Positions 1-16,218 are shown, counted from the stretch's first letter. The stretch is DNA of 64,000 nt from Flaviflexus massiliensis (GCF_001375495.1 NZ_LN831058.1:1-64000), one strand, 5' to 3'. Program-made: numbers and translations. The notes: generated by a model not told the origin, from the letters alone.

Positions 1-4
1 TAAA

Positions 5-121
5 TGGCGGCGGTGTCCTACTCTCCCACACCCTCCCGAGTGCAGTACCATCGGCGCTGGTGGGCTTAGCTTCCGGGTTCGGAATGAGACCGGGCGTTTC
101 CCCACCGCTATAGCCACCGCC
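5..121 (-). rRNA. rrf: 5S ribosomal RNA
   Basis: The minus strand carries the conserved 5S core (GGGGAAACGCCCGGTC, CCGAACCCGGAAGCTAAG) with complementary ends forming helix I. It is the last gene of the rRNA operon, about 150 bases after the 23S 3' end. Its end lies within a few bases of the window edge, so the operon terminator is outside the window. Ends are estimated to within a few bases. Confidence 0.93.
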
Positions 122-187
122 AAAAACACGGAGCAATACAGCAAACAACAATATTTAGTTACATGACGTGTTACCACGGGCCCGAGT

Positions 188-223
188 GGGTTGGGTGGTA
201 ACCATACAGTGGACGCGAACAAC
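188..223 (-). other. Pre-23S processing stem, 3' arm
   Basis: In the transcript this stretch can pair with 3405-3440, upstream of the 23S 5' end. About 32 of 36 positions pair, four of them G-U, including an uninterrupted block around AGTGGACGCGA. Pairing of the two 23S flanks is the usual substrate for RNase III excision of pre-23S. The pairing is read from sequence; the enzyme is inferred. Confidence 0.75.
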
Positions 224-269
224 AGGTTCGTTACAAACATCGAGCACAACATTTTGTTTTCTACAGTGT

Positions 270-3357
<3,088 letters not shown>

Positions 3358-3404
3358 ACAACAAAAAACAAATACTAGAACTCTTCAATTCACAACAAAC
3401 CAAA

Positions 3405-3440
3405 GATGCTCGCGTCCACTATACAGTTACCAAACAACCC
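3405..3440 (-). other. Pre-23S processing stem, 5' arm with spacer motif
   Basis: The transcript here reads GGGTTGTTTGGTAACTGTAT and then AGTGGACGCGAGCATC, and is complementary to the 23S-5S spacer at 188-223. The GTGGACGCGAGCATC string is a familiar conserved element of actinobacterial rRNA spacers. It probably serves both antitermination and processing; that dual role is inference. Confidence 0.7.
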
Positions 3441-3662
3441 ACCCACACAACACAAACAAGAACACAATCCCGCCCGCGTTGCAGAGCACCAGGGCTGCTA
3501 ACCCCAAACCCCAACAGCATGCCGTTTCCCGTTTAAACCATTAACTTTTGCAAATTGCACTTGTTTCGGGTGCGAATCAAGAACGCACCACAACTATCCC
3601 ATCGGCAGGAACATCGCCACCACCAGCCACCACCACACCACAAAGGCATAGTGAAATAAGTG

Positions 3663-3675
3663 TCCAGTGGATTTC
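3663..3675 (-). other. Pre-16S processing stem, 3' arm
   Basis: Just downstream of the 16S 3' end the transcript reads GAAATCCACTGGA, which pairs (with G-U pairs) with TCCAGTGGGTTGC in the leader at 5326-5338. This would bring the 16S flanks together for RNase III-type cleavage. Confidence 0.6.
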
Positions 3676-3688
3676 GGGAAAAACTCCC

Positions 3689-5221
<1,533 letters not shown>

Positions 5222-5300
5222 AAACAGAAGAATCCGAAAACAGACTCAATAAAAAATACAAAACAAAGAAATCAACAAAAAAACAATAAAAACAAAAAAC

Positions 5301-5330
5301 GACACACTATTGAGATTCAAAACAAGCAAC
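5301..5330 (-). promoter_or_regulatory. rRNA leader antitermination-like motif
   Basis: In the leader transcript the string TTGTTTTGAATCTCAATAGT closely resembles the TTGTTTGAGAACTCAATAGT-type element found ahead of actinobacterial 16S genes and associated with NusB/NusE-type antitermination. It lies between the promoters and 16S and overlaps the 5' arm of the 16S processing stem (5326-5338). Confidence 0.55.
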
Positions 5331-5381
5331 CCACTGGAGTTCATCTTCCGTTAAGGAGAAGCTCTCCGGAGCAACCTCTCT

Positions 5382-5409
5382 ATCGTATCATCCGCTTCCT
5401 GGCTGTCAA
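5382..5409 (-). promoter_or_regulatory. rRNA operon promoter (proximal)
   Basis: On the minus strand a perfect -35 TTGACA (complement 5404-5409) is followed after 16 bases by -10 TACGAT (complement 5382-5387). It predicts transcription from about 5375 and a leader of about 150 bases before 16S. This is the strongest sigma-70-type promoter seen in the window. Confidence 0.8.
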
Positions 5410-5497
5410 GTTCAGATCTTGTGATCTGCACCTCGTTGCCTTGCGAATCCTAGGATTCAGAGGTGTTGTTCCCGGGCTTGCCGGAAGCAACTTGATT

Positions 5498-5527
5498 AAT
5501 TTAGGCCGGATCGAAGCGCGGGGTCAA
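5498..5527 (-). promoter_or_regulatory. rRNA operon promoter (distal, weaker)
   Basis: TTGACC (complement 5522-5527), an 18-base gap and TAAATT (complement 5498-5503) on the minus strand form a second possible promoter about 115 bases upstream of the proximal one. Tandem promoters are usual for rRNA operons. An AT-rich stretch just upstream could act as an UP element. Confidence 0.45.
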
Positions 5528-5600
5528 ATTATTTTCAGGTGACGCTAGTTACTGATCTGAGTCACACACTGTTAAACCACTGTTTACCTGCGGAAATACG

Positions 5601-5629
5601 AAAAACGGGGCCCCGCGGACCCCGTTTTT
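5601..5629 (-). terminator. Terminator of gatCAB
   Basis: A 10-bp perfect stem (AAAAACGGGG / CCCCGTTTTT) with a 9-base loop lies just after the gatB stop codon. The arms supply a U-run on either strand, so it is a classic intrinsic terminator, separating gatB from the rRNA promoters. Confidence 0.85.
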
Positions 5630-5664
5630 CTAATTATTTTTGATTTGTTTTTGATTTTTTCGGT

Positions 5665-7155
5665 CTAGTCGAACTGAGCCAGGATGATTTCTCGAACCTT
5701 GGCGGCGTCCGCCTGTCCCCTGGTTGCCTTCATGACTGCACCGACGAGAGCTCCGGCGGCTTGCACTTTTCCTCCCCTGATCTTTTCGACCACGTCGGGG
5801 TTCGCTGCCATCGCGTCGGCCACTGCCTTCTCCAGTGCGGAATCATCGGAGACGATTTCTAGTCCGCGCTTGACAGCAACTTCGGCGGGACTTCCTTCTC
5901 CTGCGAGAGTGCCTTCGAGTGCTTGACGGGCGAGCTTGTCGTTGAGCTTGCCGGACTGGACAAGACCATCGAGCTCAGCAATGTCTGCTGCCGTGACTGG
6001 AGCTTCATCAAGAGCGAGCCCATTTTCGTTGCAGTATCGTGCAATCTCTCCCGTCCACCATTTACGTGCAGCAGCCGGTGTTGCTCCTGCCTTAACGGTT
6101 TCTTCCACAATGTCGAGCGCCTGAGCGTTGACGAGGTCGCGCAGTTCGAGGTCGGAGATGCCCCACTCTTCTTGGAGTCTCTGACGCTTGGCGTGCGGCA
6201 GTTCGGGTAGCGAGCGACGGATCTCGTCAACCCACTCGGCCGAGGGGGCAACGGGAACGAGGTCCGGTTCGGGGAAGTAACGGTAGTCTTCAGCATCGGA
6301 CTTCTCGCGGCCGGAGGAGGTGGAGCCGTCTTCTTCGTGGAAGTGTCGGGTCTCCTGTAGGACCTTCCCGCCATTGGCGAGGATCTGGCCCTGCCTCCTC
6401 ATCTCATACGTCACCGCCTGTTCGATTGCGGTGAAGGAGTTGACGTTCTTTGTCTCGGTACGGATACCGAGGGGCGAATCGGGTGTTTCGCGCAGCGACA
6501 GGTTGATGTCTGCGCGAACGTTGCCGCGTTCCATGCGGGCTTCGGAAACTTCGAGTGCCCGGAAGATGTCGCGCAGGGTACGGACGTAGGCGGCTGCTAC
6601 CTCGGGGGCGCGCCTGCCTGCACCGGGGATGGGCCGGGTGACGATCTCAACGAGGGGAACGCCGGCACGGTTGTAGTCAACGAGGGAGTATTCGGCTCCC
6701 TGGATGCGGCCACTGCCACCGACGTGGCTGTTCTTGCCCGCGTCTTCTTCCATGTGTGCGCGTTCGATCTCGACGCGGAACACTTCACCGTCATCCAGAA
6801 CAACGTCGATCCAGCCGTCGTAGGCAATCGGTTCATCCGACTGCGAGGTCTGGTAGTTCTTCGTCAGGTCTGGGTAGAAGTAGTTCTTGCGAGCGAAGCG
6901 GCACGACTGCGCAATCGTGCAGTTGAGTGCGAGGCCGATCTTGATGGCGTACTCAACGGCCTTCTTGTTAACAACCGGGAGCGATCCGGGCATGCCCAGC
7001 GAGGTGGGGGTGACGAAGGTGTTCGGTTCTCCACCAAATGCGTTGCGCGCACCGTCAAACATTTTCGTTTCGGTTCCGAGTTCGACGTGGACTTCGATTC
7101 CGAGAACGGGATCGAAGGTGCTGGCCGCGACGTCGTAATCCATGAGCTCAGTCAT
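5665..7155 (-). CDS. gatB: Aspartyl/glutamyl-tRNA amidotransferase subunit B
   Basis: GatB binds mischarged Glu-tRNA(Gln) (or Asp-tRNA(Asn)) and activates the carboxylate with ATP so that ammonia from GatA can amidate it. The product is about 496 residues, usual for the family. The N-terminal cradle begins with GIEVHVEL and includes the conserved [15 protein letters not shown] segment; the C-terminal helical YqeY-like tail (about 350-496) ends in [10 protein letters not shown] place the start at 7155 because that ATG overlaps the gatA stop (TGATG) and has a GGGAG ribosome site 7 bases before it; an ATG at 7170 is the alternative. It is the last gene of gatC-gatA-gatB. Confidence 0.97.
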   Translation of the reverse strand: MTELMDYDVAASTFDPVLGIEVHVELGTETKMFDGARNAFGGEPNTFVTPTSLGMPGSLPVVNKKAVEYAIKIGLALNCTIAQSCRFARKNYFYPDLTKNYQTSQSDEPIAYDGWIDVVLDDGEVFRVEIERAHMEEDAGKNSHVGGSGRIQGAEYSLVDYNRAGVPLVEIVTRPIPGAGRRAPEVAAAYVRTLRDIFRALEVSEARMERGNVRADINLSLRETPDSPLGIRTETKNVNSFTAIEQAVTYEMRRQGQILANGGKVLQETRHFHEEDGSTSSGREKSDAEDYRYFPEPDLVPVAPSAEWVDEIRRSLPELPHAKRQRLQEEWGISDLELRDLVNAQALDIVEETVKAGATPAAARKWWTGEIARYCNENGLALDEAPVTAADIAELDGLVQSGKLNDKLARQALEGTLAGEGSPAEVAVKRGLEIVSDDSALEKAVADAMAANPDVVEKIRGGKVQAAGALVGAVMKATRGQADAAKVREIILAQFD

Positions 7156-8648
7156 CAGTTGTTCTCCCATTCAACAGCCGGGCAGGACCCGGGAACGTTT
7201 CCGGCACCGGCTTCCACAGCTGCGGCAACTTCGTACATGAGGTCATCCCGATAGGTGGGTGCAAGCACCTGGAAGCCAACCGGCAGACCCTGCGAGAGTC
7301 CGCACGGGACGGACATGCCGGGGATACCGGCGAGGTTTGCGGGGATAGTTGCAAGGTCGTTGAGGTACATCGCCATCGGGTCGTCAACCTTTTCCCCGAA
7401 CTTGAATGCCACTGTCGGAGAAGTCGGCGTCACCAGAACATCAACCTTCGCGAAGGCTTCTTCAAGATCCCGCTGGACGAGGGTGCGGACCTTCTGGGCA
7501 GCACCGTAGTAGGCGTCGTAGTTGCCGGTGGACAGAACGTGGGTTCCGAGAATGATGCGGCGCTTCACTTCGTCACCGAATCCCTGGCCGCGGCTTTCCG
7601 CCATGACACGCTCAGCGGTCACCGGTCCTTCGGTGGGCTCGGCCCGAAGGCCGAATCGCATGCCATCGAAGCGCGCCATGTTCGAGGACACTTCTGCCGG
7701 CATGATCAGGTAGTAGGCGGACAGTGCGTAGTCGAAGGAGGGGCAGGACACGGTGACGACTTCGGCGCCGGCTTCTTCCAGCCGAGCAATGGTCGCATCG
7801 AACTGTTCACTCACGCCCTTGTCGAAGCCTTCACCCGACAGCTGTTCGACGATGCCGATCTTCAGTCCCTTGACGTCTCCGGCTGCATTGACGAGCTCTT
7901 CGAGCTTCTGGACGGGATTCGGGAGAGAGGTGGAGTCAAGCTCGTCGTGTCCCGCGATGACTTCCTGCAGCGCCGCAGCATCGGCAACGGTGCGGGTGAC
8001 GGGACCGATCTGGTCGAGGGAGGACGCCATGGCGATGAGGCCGTAGCGGGAGACTGCGCCGTAGGTGGGCTTGACACCAACGGTTCCCGTGACGGAGCCG
8101 GGCTGGCGAATCGAACCACCCGTGTCGGAACCGAGCGCGAGGGGAACCATGTATGCGGCCACGGCCGCTGCGCTACCGCCGCCCGAGCCACCGGGGATCC
8201 GGTCGGTGTCCCACGGGTTCTTGGTCGGGCCGAAGGCCGAGAACTCGGTGGAGGATCCCATCGCGAACTCGTCCATGTTCGTCTTGCCGACGATGGGCAT
8301 GCCCGCGTCGCGGATCCTCTGGATCACGGTCGCGTTGTAGGGCGGGAGCCAGCCGTCCAGCATTTTCGACCCGCAGGTGGTCGGCATTCCCTCAATAACG
8401 ATGTTGTCCTTGATGGCGATGGGGATGCCGGCGAGACGCCCCAGCTTCTCCCCCGCCGCGCGGCGAGCATCAATCTCTGCCGCAGTCGCGAGCGCACCCT
8501 CCTCGTCAACGTGGAGGAATGCGTTGATCGTCGGATTGAATTTCTTAATTCGTTCGAGGCTCAGGGTCGTGAGTTCGACGGAGGTGAGCTCACCGGTGAC
8601 GAGCAGATCCGCGAGCTCGGTGGCGGACTTCAGAAGAATGTCGTTCAC
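7155..8648 (-). CDS. gatA: Aspartyl/glutamyl-tRNA amidotransferase subunit A
   Basis: GatA is the glutaminase of the GatCAB complex: it frees ammonia from glutamine for transamidation of mischarged tRNA. The 497-residue protein is an amidase-signature enzyme with the complete Ser-cisSer-Lys triad: Lys80 (IAIKDN), Ser155 (in the GGSGGGS loop) and Ser179 (GSDTGGS). Its start overlaps the gatC stop by four bases (ATGA) and its stop touches the gatB start, so the three subunits are translationally coupled. Confidence 0.98.
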   Translation of the reverse strand: MNDILLKSATELADLLVTGELTSVELTTLSLERIKKFNPTINAFLHVDEEGALATAAEIDARRAAGEKLGRLAGIPIAIKDNIVIEGMPTTCGSKMLDGWLPPYNATVIQRIRDAGMPIVGKTNMDEFAMGSSTEFSAFGPTKNPWDTDRIPGGSGGGSAAAVAAYMVPLALGSDTGGSIRQPGSVTGTVGVKPTYGAVSRYGLIAMASSLDQIGPVTRTVADAAALQEVIAGHDELDSTSLPNPVQKLEELVNAAGDVKGLKIGIVEQLSGEGFDKGVSEQFDATIARLEEAGAEVVTVSCPSFDYALSAYYLIMPAEVSSNMARFDGMRFGLRAEPTEGPVTAERVMAESRGQGFGDEVKRRIILGTHVLSTGNYDAYYGAAQKVRTLVQRDLEEAFAKVDVLVTPTSPTVAFKFGEKVDDPMAMYLNDLATIPANLAGIPGMSVPCGLSQGLPVGFQVLAPTYRDDLMYEVAAAVEAGAGNVPGSCPAVEWENN

Positions 8649-8944
8649 GCCTCCTCCCCGAGGATCTGGGGAACGAGGAACTTCCCGTCTTCACTGGCCG
8701 GGGCCTGAGCTAGGAACGCGTCACGGTCCAGTCCGTCCACAACCTTGTCTTCCCGCATGACGTTCCTCAGCGGGATCGGGTGGGAGGTGGCGGGAATGTC
8801 GGAGGTTGCGACTTCGGAAACTTTCGCAACGGCATCGGTCACTACATCGAGTTCACCGGCGTACCGTTGGATCTGCTCCTCGGTCAGGGCAATACGTGCG
8901 AGCGCCGCCATGCGGGCGACCTCATCAGTAGAAAAAGCGGACAT
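8645..8944 (-). CDS. gatC: Aspartyl/glutamyl-tRNA amidotransferase subunit C
   Basis: This is the 99-residue small subunit that wraps around and stabilises GatA. It shows the family's N-terminal helix pattern ([18 protein letters not shown]) and the late hydrophobic LRxD-type segment ([10 protein letters not shown]). It is the first gene of the operon. No ribosome-binding site is visible; instead a TAGACT hexamer sits exactly 6 bases before the ATG, predicting a leaderless mRNA. Confidence 0.96.
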   Translation of the reverse strand: MSAFSTDEVARMAALARIALTEEQIQRYAGELDVVTDAVAKVSEVATSDIPATSHPIPLRNVMREDKVVDGLDRDAFLAQAPASEDGKFLVPQILGEEA

Positions 8945-8950
8945 GTGGAC

Positions 8951-8956
8951 AGTCTA
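8951..8956 (-). promoter_or_regulatory. -10 element for leaderless gatC
   Basis: The minus strand reads TAGACT followed by six bases and the gatC ATG, which places the expected transcription start on the start codon. No Shine-Dalgarno is seen. Confidence 0.55.
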
Positions 8957-9016
8957 ATGCCACATCGACCTTGCCGATATTCAGCAGTCGGTCAGCATCT
9001 CGATATTTCTTCAACG

Positions 9017-9022
9017 TAGAAT
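9017..9022 (+). promoter_or_regulatory. -10 element for the phospholipase D gene
   Basis: TAGAAT is followed by seven bases and ATG at 9030. It overlaps the upstream ATG at 9021, which argues for 9030 as the real start and a leaderless message. Confidence 0.5.
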
Positions 9023-9029
9023 GCTCACC

Positions 9030-10289
9030 ATGACGAGTTTCTCCCTCCCGACGGGTAAAAGATTGTGGAACCTGGCAAAGACTGCCGCCACCGTCACAGT
9101 TGCCCTTCAAGTTGCCGCCGTGACCGCAGTGATCGCCGTCGACGAGCGACGCAAACGCCGCGAACCACCCACCGGGGAGTTCCCGCACTTCAGTCCCAAG
9201 AAGACCGCGGTACAAAACACGGAGATCACGACCTTCATGTTCGGCCACGACCTTTACGAGTCAATGCTGGACGACATCGACAAGGCCACGAAGTCCGTCT
9301 ATTTCGAGACCTACATTTGGAAAGCCGATGACATCGGGCAAAGATTTAGGGACGCGATCATTGCCGCCGCCGAACGTGGTGTCCAAACCTACGTCATTGT
9401 TGACGTGTTTGGGAATCTCAACCAGGATCCCCGATTCCGTTACTTCCCGAAGCACGAGAACCTGCACGTCCTCCGCTTCCCTTTCTTCAATCGCGGCCGC
9501 ATCATTGGCATGGTTCGCCATTCCGGCCTCGATCACCGTAAGCTTCTCATCGTTGACTCCACCATCTCCTATATCGGCGGATACAACATCGGTCGGCTCT
9601 ACGCCGATCACTGGCGCGATACTCACATCCGTCTCAGCGGCCCCCAAAGCTGGGAGCTGGAAAATGCTTTCATTGACATGTGGAACACCCACCGTCCTCG
9701 GGGCGAGGAGCGCCTGACCGACCGCGGCACCTCCGAATGGAGCTCTTCGCTGCGTGCCGTGCAGAATCTGCCCGCACGGCTCTCCTACCCGATTCGTTCC
9801 ATCTACCTTGATTCGGTTGACCGGGCCTCATCGCGGGCCTGGATCACGATGGGCTATTTCATTCCCGACCGCGATGTTCAAGCAACACTCATTGCCGCCG
9901 CTAAACGCGGGGTCGATGTTCGCGTCCTGATCCCCGAGTATTCGAACCACATCGTGGCGGACTGGGCGGGACGCCCCTCCTACCAGGGTCTGCTCGAGGC
10001 CGGGGTCCGCATCTTCCTGTTCGAGGGCGCCATGGTCCACTCCAAAACATTGACGGTGGATGGCAAGTGGTCAACCGTTGGTACCGCGAACCTCGATGCT
10101 TTGTCCATGCGCGGCAACTACGAGATCAACGTCGAGATCTATTCTGATTCTCATGCGGAGCTCATGGAGAAGATCTTCGAACTCGACCTCACCAACGCTC
10201 GAGAGCTCACGAAAGAGACATGGGCGGGACGGCCCCTTGCGGCACGGATTCTCGAATCCATTCTCCGCCCCCTCGGAGTCATCCTCTAA
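9030..10289 (+). CDS. Phospholipase D-like / cardiolipin synthase family protein
   Basis: This membrane-bound enzyme has two HKD phosphotransfer motifs. After a short basic N-terminus there is one membrane segment (about residues 13-37), then the first HKD (H169-R-K171...D176, followed by GGYNIG) and the second (H337-S-K339...D344, followed by GTANLD). This layout matches ClsA-type cardiolipin synthases, which join two phosphatidylglycerols; a phosphatidyltransferase or phospholipase role cannot be excluded. Length (419 residues) fits a bacterial Cls with a reduced membrane region. The start is set at 9030 rather than 9021 because of the -10 hexamer. It is a single gene, convergent with ligA. 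Confidence 0.85.
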   Translation: MTSFSLPTGKRLWNLAKTAATVTVALQVAAVTAVIAVDERRKRREPPTGEFPHFSPKKTAVQNTEITTFMFGHDLYESMLDDIDKATKSVYFETYIWKADDIGQRFRDAIIAAAERGVQTYVIVDVFGNLNQDPRFRYFPKHENLHVLRFPFFNRGRIIGMVRHSGLDHRKLLIVDSTISYIGGYNIGRLYADHWRDTHIRLSGPQSWELENAFIDMWNTHRPRGEERLTDRGTSEWSSSLRAVQNLPARLSYPIRSIYLDSVDRASSRAWITMGYFIPDRDVQATLIAAAKRGVDVRVLIPEYSNHIVADWAGRPSYQGLLEAGVRIFLFEGAMVHSKTLTVDGKWSTVGTANLDALSMRGNYEINVEIYSDSHAELMEKIFELDLTNARELTKETWAGRPLAARILESILRPLGVIL

Positions 10290-10305
10290 ACACAGAACAG
10301 AGTCA

Positions 10306-10336
10306 GGTCCCAACACCGAATAACGGCGTTGGGACC
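10306..10336. terminator. Bidirectional terminator between phospholipase D gene and ligA
   Basis: A 13-bp stem (GGTCCCAACACCG / CGGCGTTGGGACC, one mismatch) with a 5-base loop lies between two convergent genes. Its U-tails are weak on both strands. Confidence 0.6.
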
Positions 10337-10382
10337 AAACATTTGGGCCTCTTTATCCTGAAACTTCTCCGGGACCGCGTAC

Positions 10383-12788
<2,406 letters not shown>

Positions 12789-12918
12789 GCCTGGCAGGCA
12801 GACCCTTCAGGGTGTCAATTCGTACCCCGTGGACACTCAGGCAAGCACGAGGGAGCAATCGAACATTTCCTTCGCCAACCCCAAACCTTTGCATCTGTGA
12901 CTTCACGGATTAGTCCAC

Positions 12919-12924
12919 TAGTGT
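12919..12924 (+). promoter_or_regulatory. -10 element for the SRAP gene
   Basis: TAGTGT is followed by six bases and ATG at 12931, and no ribosome site is seen. A leaderless transcript is predicted. Confidence 0.5.
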
Positions 12925-12930
12925 GATCGT

Positions 12931-13626
12931 ATGTGCGGACGCTATGCCACCTTCACCAGACTCGATGAACAGCCCGGCCTTTTTGACCTGGACTTCATAA
13001 CCGAGGGCGTGAAAGAACGCCCCGTGAACTACAACGTGGCACCCACCACGAATGTCCCAATCATTGTGGAACGCTACGACGACACCCTTCATCGCGAAGC
13101 CCACCTCGCCCACTGGGGTCTGCTCCCACCCTGGGCTAAAGATCGTTCCTTTTCAGCAAAGATGATCAACGCACGAAGTGAAACTCTGGCCGAGAAACGC
13201 TCGTTTGCGCCCTCGCTGAAGAAGCGTCGTTGCATCGTTCCCGGCGATGGCTACTACGAGTGGAAGAAAGTCGGTAGCCAGAAGCAACCGTACTACATCA
13301 CCCGAAAAGACGGGCAGCCGCTCGCCTTCGCCGGCCTCTACTCGTGGTGGAAGGACGGCGATGAATGGATTCTCAGCACAACGATCATCACCGAGGCCGC
13401 CGTCCAGCTTGCCGACATTCACGAACGAGTCCCCAGCATCCTCGACCAGGAAGACTTCTCCGACTGGCTCGACCCTCACCAAGAGAATCCCGATGCGGCA
13501 CTCGAGATTCTCTCCCACCCCAATCCGGAACTTGTTGCGATCCCCGTGCGCCACGATATTGGCAAGGTCGGTGTCAACACTCCAGACAACATCGTTGAGA
13601 TCCCTGCCTCCGACGTCATCGGATAA
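12931..13626 (+). CDS. SRAP-domain protein (YedK/HMCES family)
   Basis: SRAP proteins trap abasic sites in single-stranded DNA through a thiazolidine bond from Cys2, protecting them during replication. The 231-residue protein starts MCGRY, exposing Cys2 after removal of Met, which also fixes the start. Other family signatures are NYNVAPT (about 33-39), the PGDGYYEW block with Glu110, and IHERVP with the catalytic-type His164. Together these are the expected active-site set. It stands alone between ligA and a strong terminator. Confidence 0.95.
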   Translation: MCGRYATFTRLDEQPGLFDLDFITEGVKERPVNYNVAPTTNVPIIVERYDDTLHREAHLAHWGLLPPWAKDRSFSAKMINARSETLAEKRSFAPSLKKRRCIVPGDGYYEWKKVGSQKQPYYITRKDGQPLAFAGLYSWWKDGDEWILSTTIITEAAVQLADIHERVPSILDQEDFSDWLDPHQENPDAALEILSHPNPELVAIPVRHDIGKVGVNTPDNIVEIPASDVIG

Positions 13627-13677
13627 CCAGATAGGAGATCGAGCCGTCCCGCTGGCTGGGGCTGCCAAACTCGATTC

Positions 13678-13721
13678 GATAAACGAAAGTGGCGACCACA
13701 TGGCCGCCACTTTCGTTTATC
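13678..13721 (+). terminator. Terminator after the SRAP gene
   Basis: A perfect 17-bp stem (GATAAACGAAAGTGGCG and its complement) with a 10-base loop is followed by GTTTCTTCT. It is among the longest perfect stems in the window. Confidence 0.85.
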
Positions 13722-13841
13722 GTTTCTTCTCTTGCTTCAGCAAACTCGTTTGAGATTGCGCTAATCCAGCTTCGTTCGAGCCGGTTCATAGAATTTCGAC
13801 TGACTATCTGAGGCCGTAACTCTCAAGCCATCAAATTCGGG

Positions 13842-14231
13842 CTACAGATCGTTTGAGTATTGGCGCCTGCGCAGGTTGATGAGGGCAGTGCCGACCAGGA
13901 CCGCGTAGATGATGATGGCGATGATGAAACCGGTATGGAGGAAGTCGGTTGAGATGACCGCACCACCGATGAGGAGCACCTGGAGGGTGATGGCGGGGCC
14001 CGTTGCGAACCGCACCTGCTTCCACACGGCAAGCGCGATCCCTGCGAGCAGGATGGCGATCACGAGCATGAAGATTCCCAAGGTGGTGTCACTGCCGTCC
14101 TCGGTCACCACAGTTTCTCCGGATAAGCCCGAGACCAGCACAGTTATCGACCAAATACCCAAAATGAGCGCCTCGAGACCAACTCCGATTGCGGCTAGGC
14201 CACCTGCCCCTAGCGACTTTTCATTCATCAT
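13842..14231 (-). CDS. Small four-helix membrane protein, unknown function
   Basis: A 129-residue protein with four predicted membrane segments (about 12-33, 52-69, 77-94 and 98-118), a short acidic loop after the first (ETVVTEDGSD) and a basic C-terminus (LRRRQY). I recognise no family motif; it resembles generic integral membrane proteins often annotated as hypothetical. The start (ATG-ATG) is 6 bases after a TAGTAT hexamer (complement 14238-14243), suggesting a leaderless mRNA. Confidence 0.75.
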   Translation of the reverse strand: MMNEKSLGAGGLAAIGVGLEALILGIWSITVLVSGLSGETVVTEDGSDTTLGIFMLVIAILLAGIALAVWKQVRFATGPAITLQVLLIGGAVISTDFLHTGFIIAIIIYAVLVGTALINLRRRQYSNDL

Positions 14232-14237
14232 GTGCCA

Positions 14238-14243
14238 ATACTA
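14238..14243 (-). promoter_or_regulatory. -10 element for the small membrane protein
   Basis: TAGTAT on the minus strand is followed by six bases and the ATG at 14231. This is the same spacing as in the other leaderless candidates. Confidence 0.5.
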
Positions 14244-14375
14244 CCTATCACTGCCTGTGAGATAATCCACCGGTGTCGATCGGCTCAACACTCTTTACCG
14301 TTCGCGATCCTCGTGACAAGGTAATGAACTAGATGTTCAGCCGGCCCGGTGCCGGATACAAGGAGACGATTACAT

Positions 14376-14624
14376 ATGGATTGGCGCAATCGCGCGGCTT
14401 GCCTCACTGAAGACCCCGAGCTGTTCTTCCCGATCGGCAATTCCGGTCCTGCGCTCGCCCAGGTTGAGCAGGCGAAGGCCGTATGCCACCGTTGCGAGGT
14501 CAGCGAAACCTGCCTCAAGTGGGCGCTCGAAACGGGCCAGGACGCCGGTGTCTGGGGCGGCATGTCTGAAGAAGAGCGCCGCTCCCTCAAGCGCCGCAAT
14601 GCCCGCGCTCGTCGCGCCTCCTAG
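14376..14624 (+). CDS. whiB1: WhiB-family iron-sulfur transcriptional regulator, WhiB1-like
   Basis: An 82-residue Wbl protein expected to bind a [4Fe-4S] cluster and the primary sigma factor. The four cluster cysteines are C9, C37, C40 and C46 (C-x27-C-x2-C-x5-C), followed by the GVWGG turn (58-62) and a basic DNA-binding tail (RRSLKRRNARARR). MDWRNRAAC, DPELFFP and GNSGPALAQ match mycobacterial WhiB1 closely. I start at 14376, not at an in-frame ATG further upstream, because AAGGAG sits just before it and this matches WhiB1's N-terminus. The neighbouring convergent pdtaS repeats the whiB1-pdtaS order known from mycobacteria. WhiB1 orthologs are essential and nitric-oxide-sensitive in mycobacteria. 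Confidence 0.95.
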   Translation: MDWRNRAACLTEDPELFFPIGNSGPALAQVEQAKAVCHRCEVSETCLKWALETGQDAGVWGGMSEEERRSLKRRNARARRAS

Positions 14625-14636
14625 ATAGAGACTTTG

Positions 14637-14668
14637 AAGTGGTGGTGGCGCAATGTCACCACCACTTT
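14637..14668. terminator. Bidirectional terminator between whiB1 and pdtaS
   Basis: An 11-bp stem (AAGTGGTGGTG / CACCACCACTT) with a 9-base loop and a TTTT tail on the plus strand lies between convergent genes. It is one of several hairpins here built on GTGGTGG arms. Confidence 0.8.
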
Positions 14669-14741
14669 TCTGTCCCAACACCAGTATTTCTCTCCAACCT
14701 GGAGTACTGCATGGAAGCAGTGGGTGGTGTGTGAACGTGCT

Positions 14742-16184
14742 TTAGTCGCGGTGCCTCATGTTGGCGTGAATGGTGACAACCGTGCCTTCTTCCGGTCCGG
14801 GGCTCCAGTTGATAGTGCCGAGCAGGTCGGACTTGATCATCGTTTCCACAATCTGAGTGCCAAGGCCCGAGCCGTGCTGGCCCTCCTTGATACCAATGCC
14901 GTTGTCAGTAATGACCACGTCGAGCTGCTCCCCGTGGCGATCCGCCCGCACGACAATCGCACCGTCACGGCCCTTGAGACCGTGCTCGACAGCGTTCGTA
15001 ATAATTTCGTTCAAGACCACCGCGAGCGACGTTGCTTCTTCTGAGTGGACCCGACCGAAGGATCCCTCGAAGCTTGTGGTTATCTGTTGACCCGTCGCTG
15101 CGACTCCCGCCGCTAACCTCATGAGGCGAGCAAATGTCTCATCAAAATCGACCTTGTCCGCGCCGGTGCGGGCGAGCGCTTCGTGGACCATCGAGATGGT
15201 GTAGATGCGACGCTGAGCATCAACAAGATTCTGCTTCGCACCGGGGTCTTCCACTCTCCTGGACTGGAGGCGGAGCAGTGCAGAGACGGTTTGGAGGTTA
15301 TTTTTCACTCGATGATTGATTTCCCTAATCATCGCGTCCTTCGTCATGAGCTCGCGCTCGGACCGTCGCAGTTCGGTGACATCGCGGCACATGAGCATGG
15401 CACCGGTCCGCGTACCCCTGTCGCGCAGAACAATCGCACGGAGGGAAACAACAACCCCGTAGGATTCGACTTCGGATACCCAGGAGCCCTTACCCAGGAG
15501 CACGACCGGCAGCATCTCATCCGCCGAGGAGCCGTACTCCATCCGGTCCGTCACTAGCTCGGCAAGCACTCGCCCGGGTAGGCGCCCCCGCACCCCGAGC
15601 CGGTGGAAAGCGGAGATCGCGTTGGGGGACGCGTACAGAACCACGCCGTCAGCATCGAGGTGAATAAGTCCGTCCGACACGCGGGGCGTGCCGTGACGAA
15701 GCCCGGACGGCATCCCATCCGCTGGGAACTCTCCCTGCGCAATCATCGTGAGGAGGGATTCGGTGATTTCCGAATAGTTCCGTTGCACGGCGTCGGGTTG
15801 GCGTTCTGTGCGATCATCCTGCGCCACGACGAGCGAGCCGATAATCTTCTCGCTCGGTGTGACGATGGGGACGATCCGGAAACGCACGTGATCAACTCCG
15901 GTCTGGAGAACGTTACCCGTTTCCAGGCATCGCCGCACGGGCTTGTATACCGTGTCGGGAACCTCGTTTCCGACCACGTCCTCCCCCTCAACAGTTCCCG
16001 CGGTCGCGGGACGGCAGTGAGCTGCAATGATCAGTCGTCCATCCGTTGTGGGGAGAACAATGAACAGGTCGGCAAAGGTGACATCGGCAAGCGGATGCCA
16101 GTCGGCTACGAGATGGTGGAGATGTTCCACGCCCTCAGCGTCGAGGGTCCCGGCCTGATTTATCATGTTGGAAAGCGTTGGCAC
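14742..16184 (-). CDS. pdtaS: PdtaS-type sensor histidine kinase
   Basis: A cytosolic two-component kinase whose usual partner is the ANTAR-domain RNA-binding antiterminator PdtaR. Domains in order are an N-terminal GAF-like region (about 1-140), PAS (about 170-275), the HisKA_2 dimerisation helix with phospho-acceptor H291 in INHRVKNNLQT, and an HWE/HATPase domain (N box NEIITNAVEHG, G1 ITDNGIGI, G2 GSGLGTQIV). No membrane helix is seen. At 480 residues it is close to the mycobacterial protein. pdtaR is not in this window. Start is a GTG 6 bases after TAGGCT, without a ribosome site. Confidence 0.93.
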   Translation of the reverse strand: MPTLSNMINQAGTLDAEGVEHLHHLVADWHPLADVTFADLFIVLPTTDGRLIIAAHCRPATAGTVEGEDVVGNEVPDTVYKPVRRCLETGNVLQTGVDHVRFRIVPIVTPSEKIIGSLVVAQDDRTERQPDAVQRNYSEITESLLTMIAQGEFPADGMPSGLRHGTPRVSDGLIHLDADGVVLYASPNAISAFHRLGVRGRLPGRVLAELVTDRMEYGSSADEMLPVVLLGKGSWVSEVESYGVVVSLRAIVLRDRGTRTGAMLMCRDVTELRRSERELMTKDAMIREINHRVKNNLQTVSALLRLQSRRVEDPGAKQNLVDAQRRIYTISMVHEALARTGADKVDFDETFARLMRLAAGVAATGQQITTSFEGSFGRVHSEEATSLAVVLNEIITNAVEHGLKGRDGAIVVRADRHGEQLDVVITDNGIGIKEGQHGSGLGTQIVETMIKSDLLGTINWSPGPEEGTVVTIHANMRHRD

Positions 16185-16190
16185 ACCGCT

Positions 16191-16196
16191 AGCCTA
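16191..16196 (-). promoter_or_regulatory. -10 element for leaderless pdtaS
   Basis: TAGGCT on the minus strand is followed by six bases and the GTG start of pdtaS. Confidence 0.5.
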
Positions 16197-16218
16197 GCCC
16201 GTCCCGACAGGAGAATAC

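Noticed and set aside
7539-8708. 389-codon open frame on the plus strand
   Set aside because: It is the antisense shadow of gatA/gatC, a common artefact in GC-rich DNA; no ribosome site or domain.
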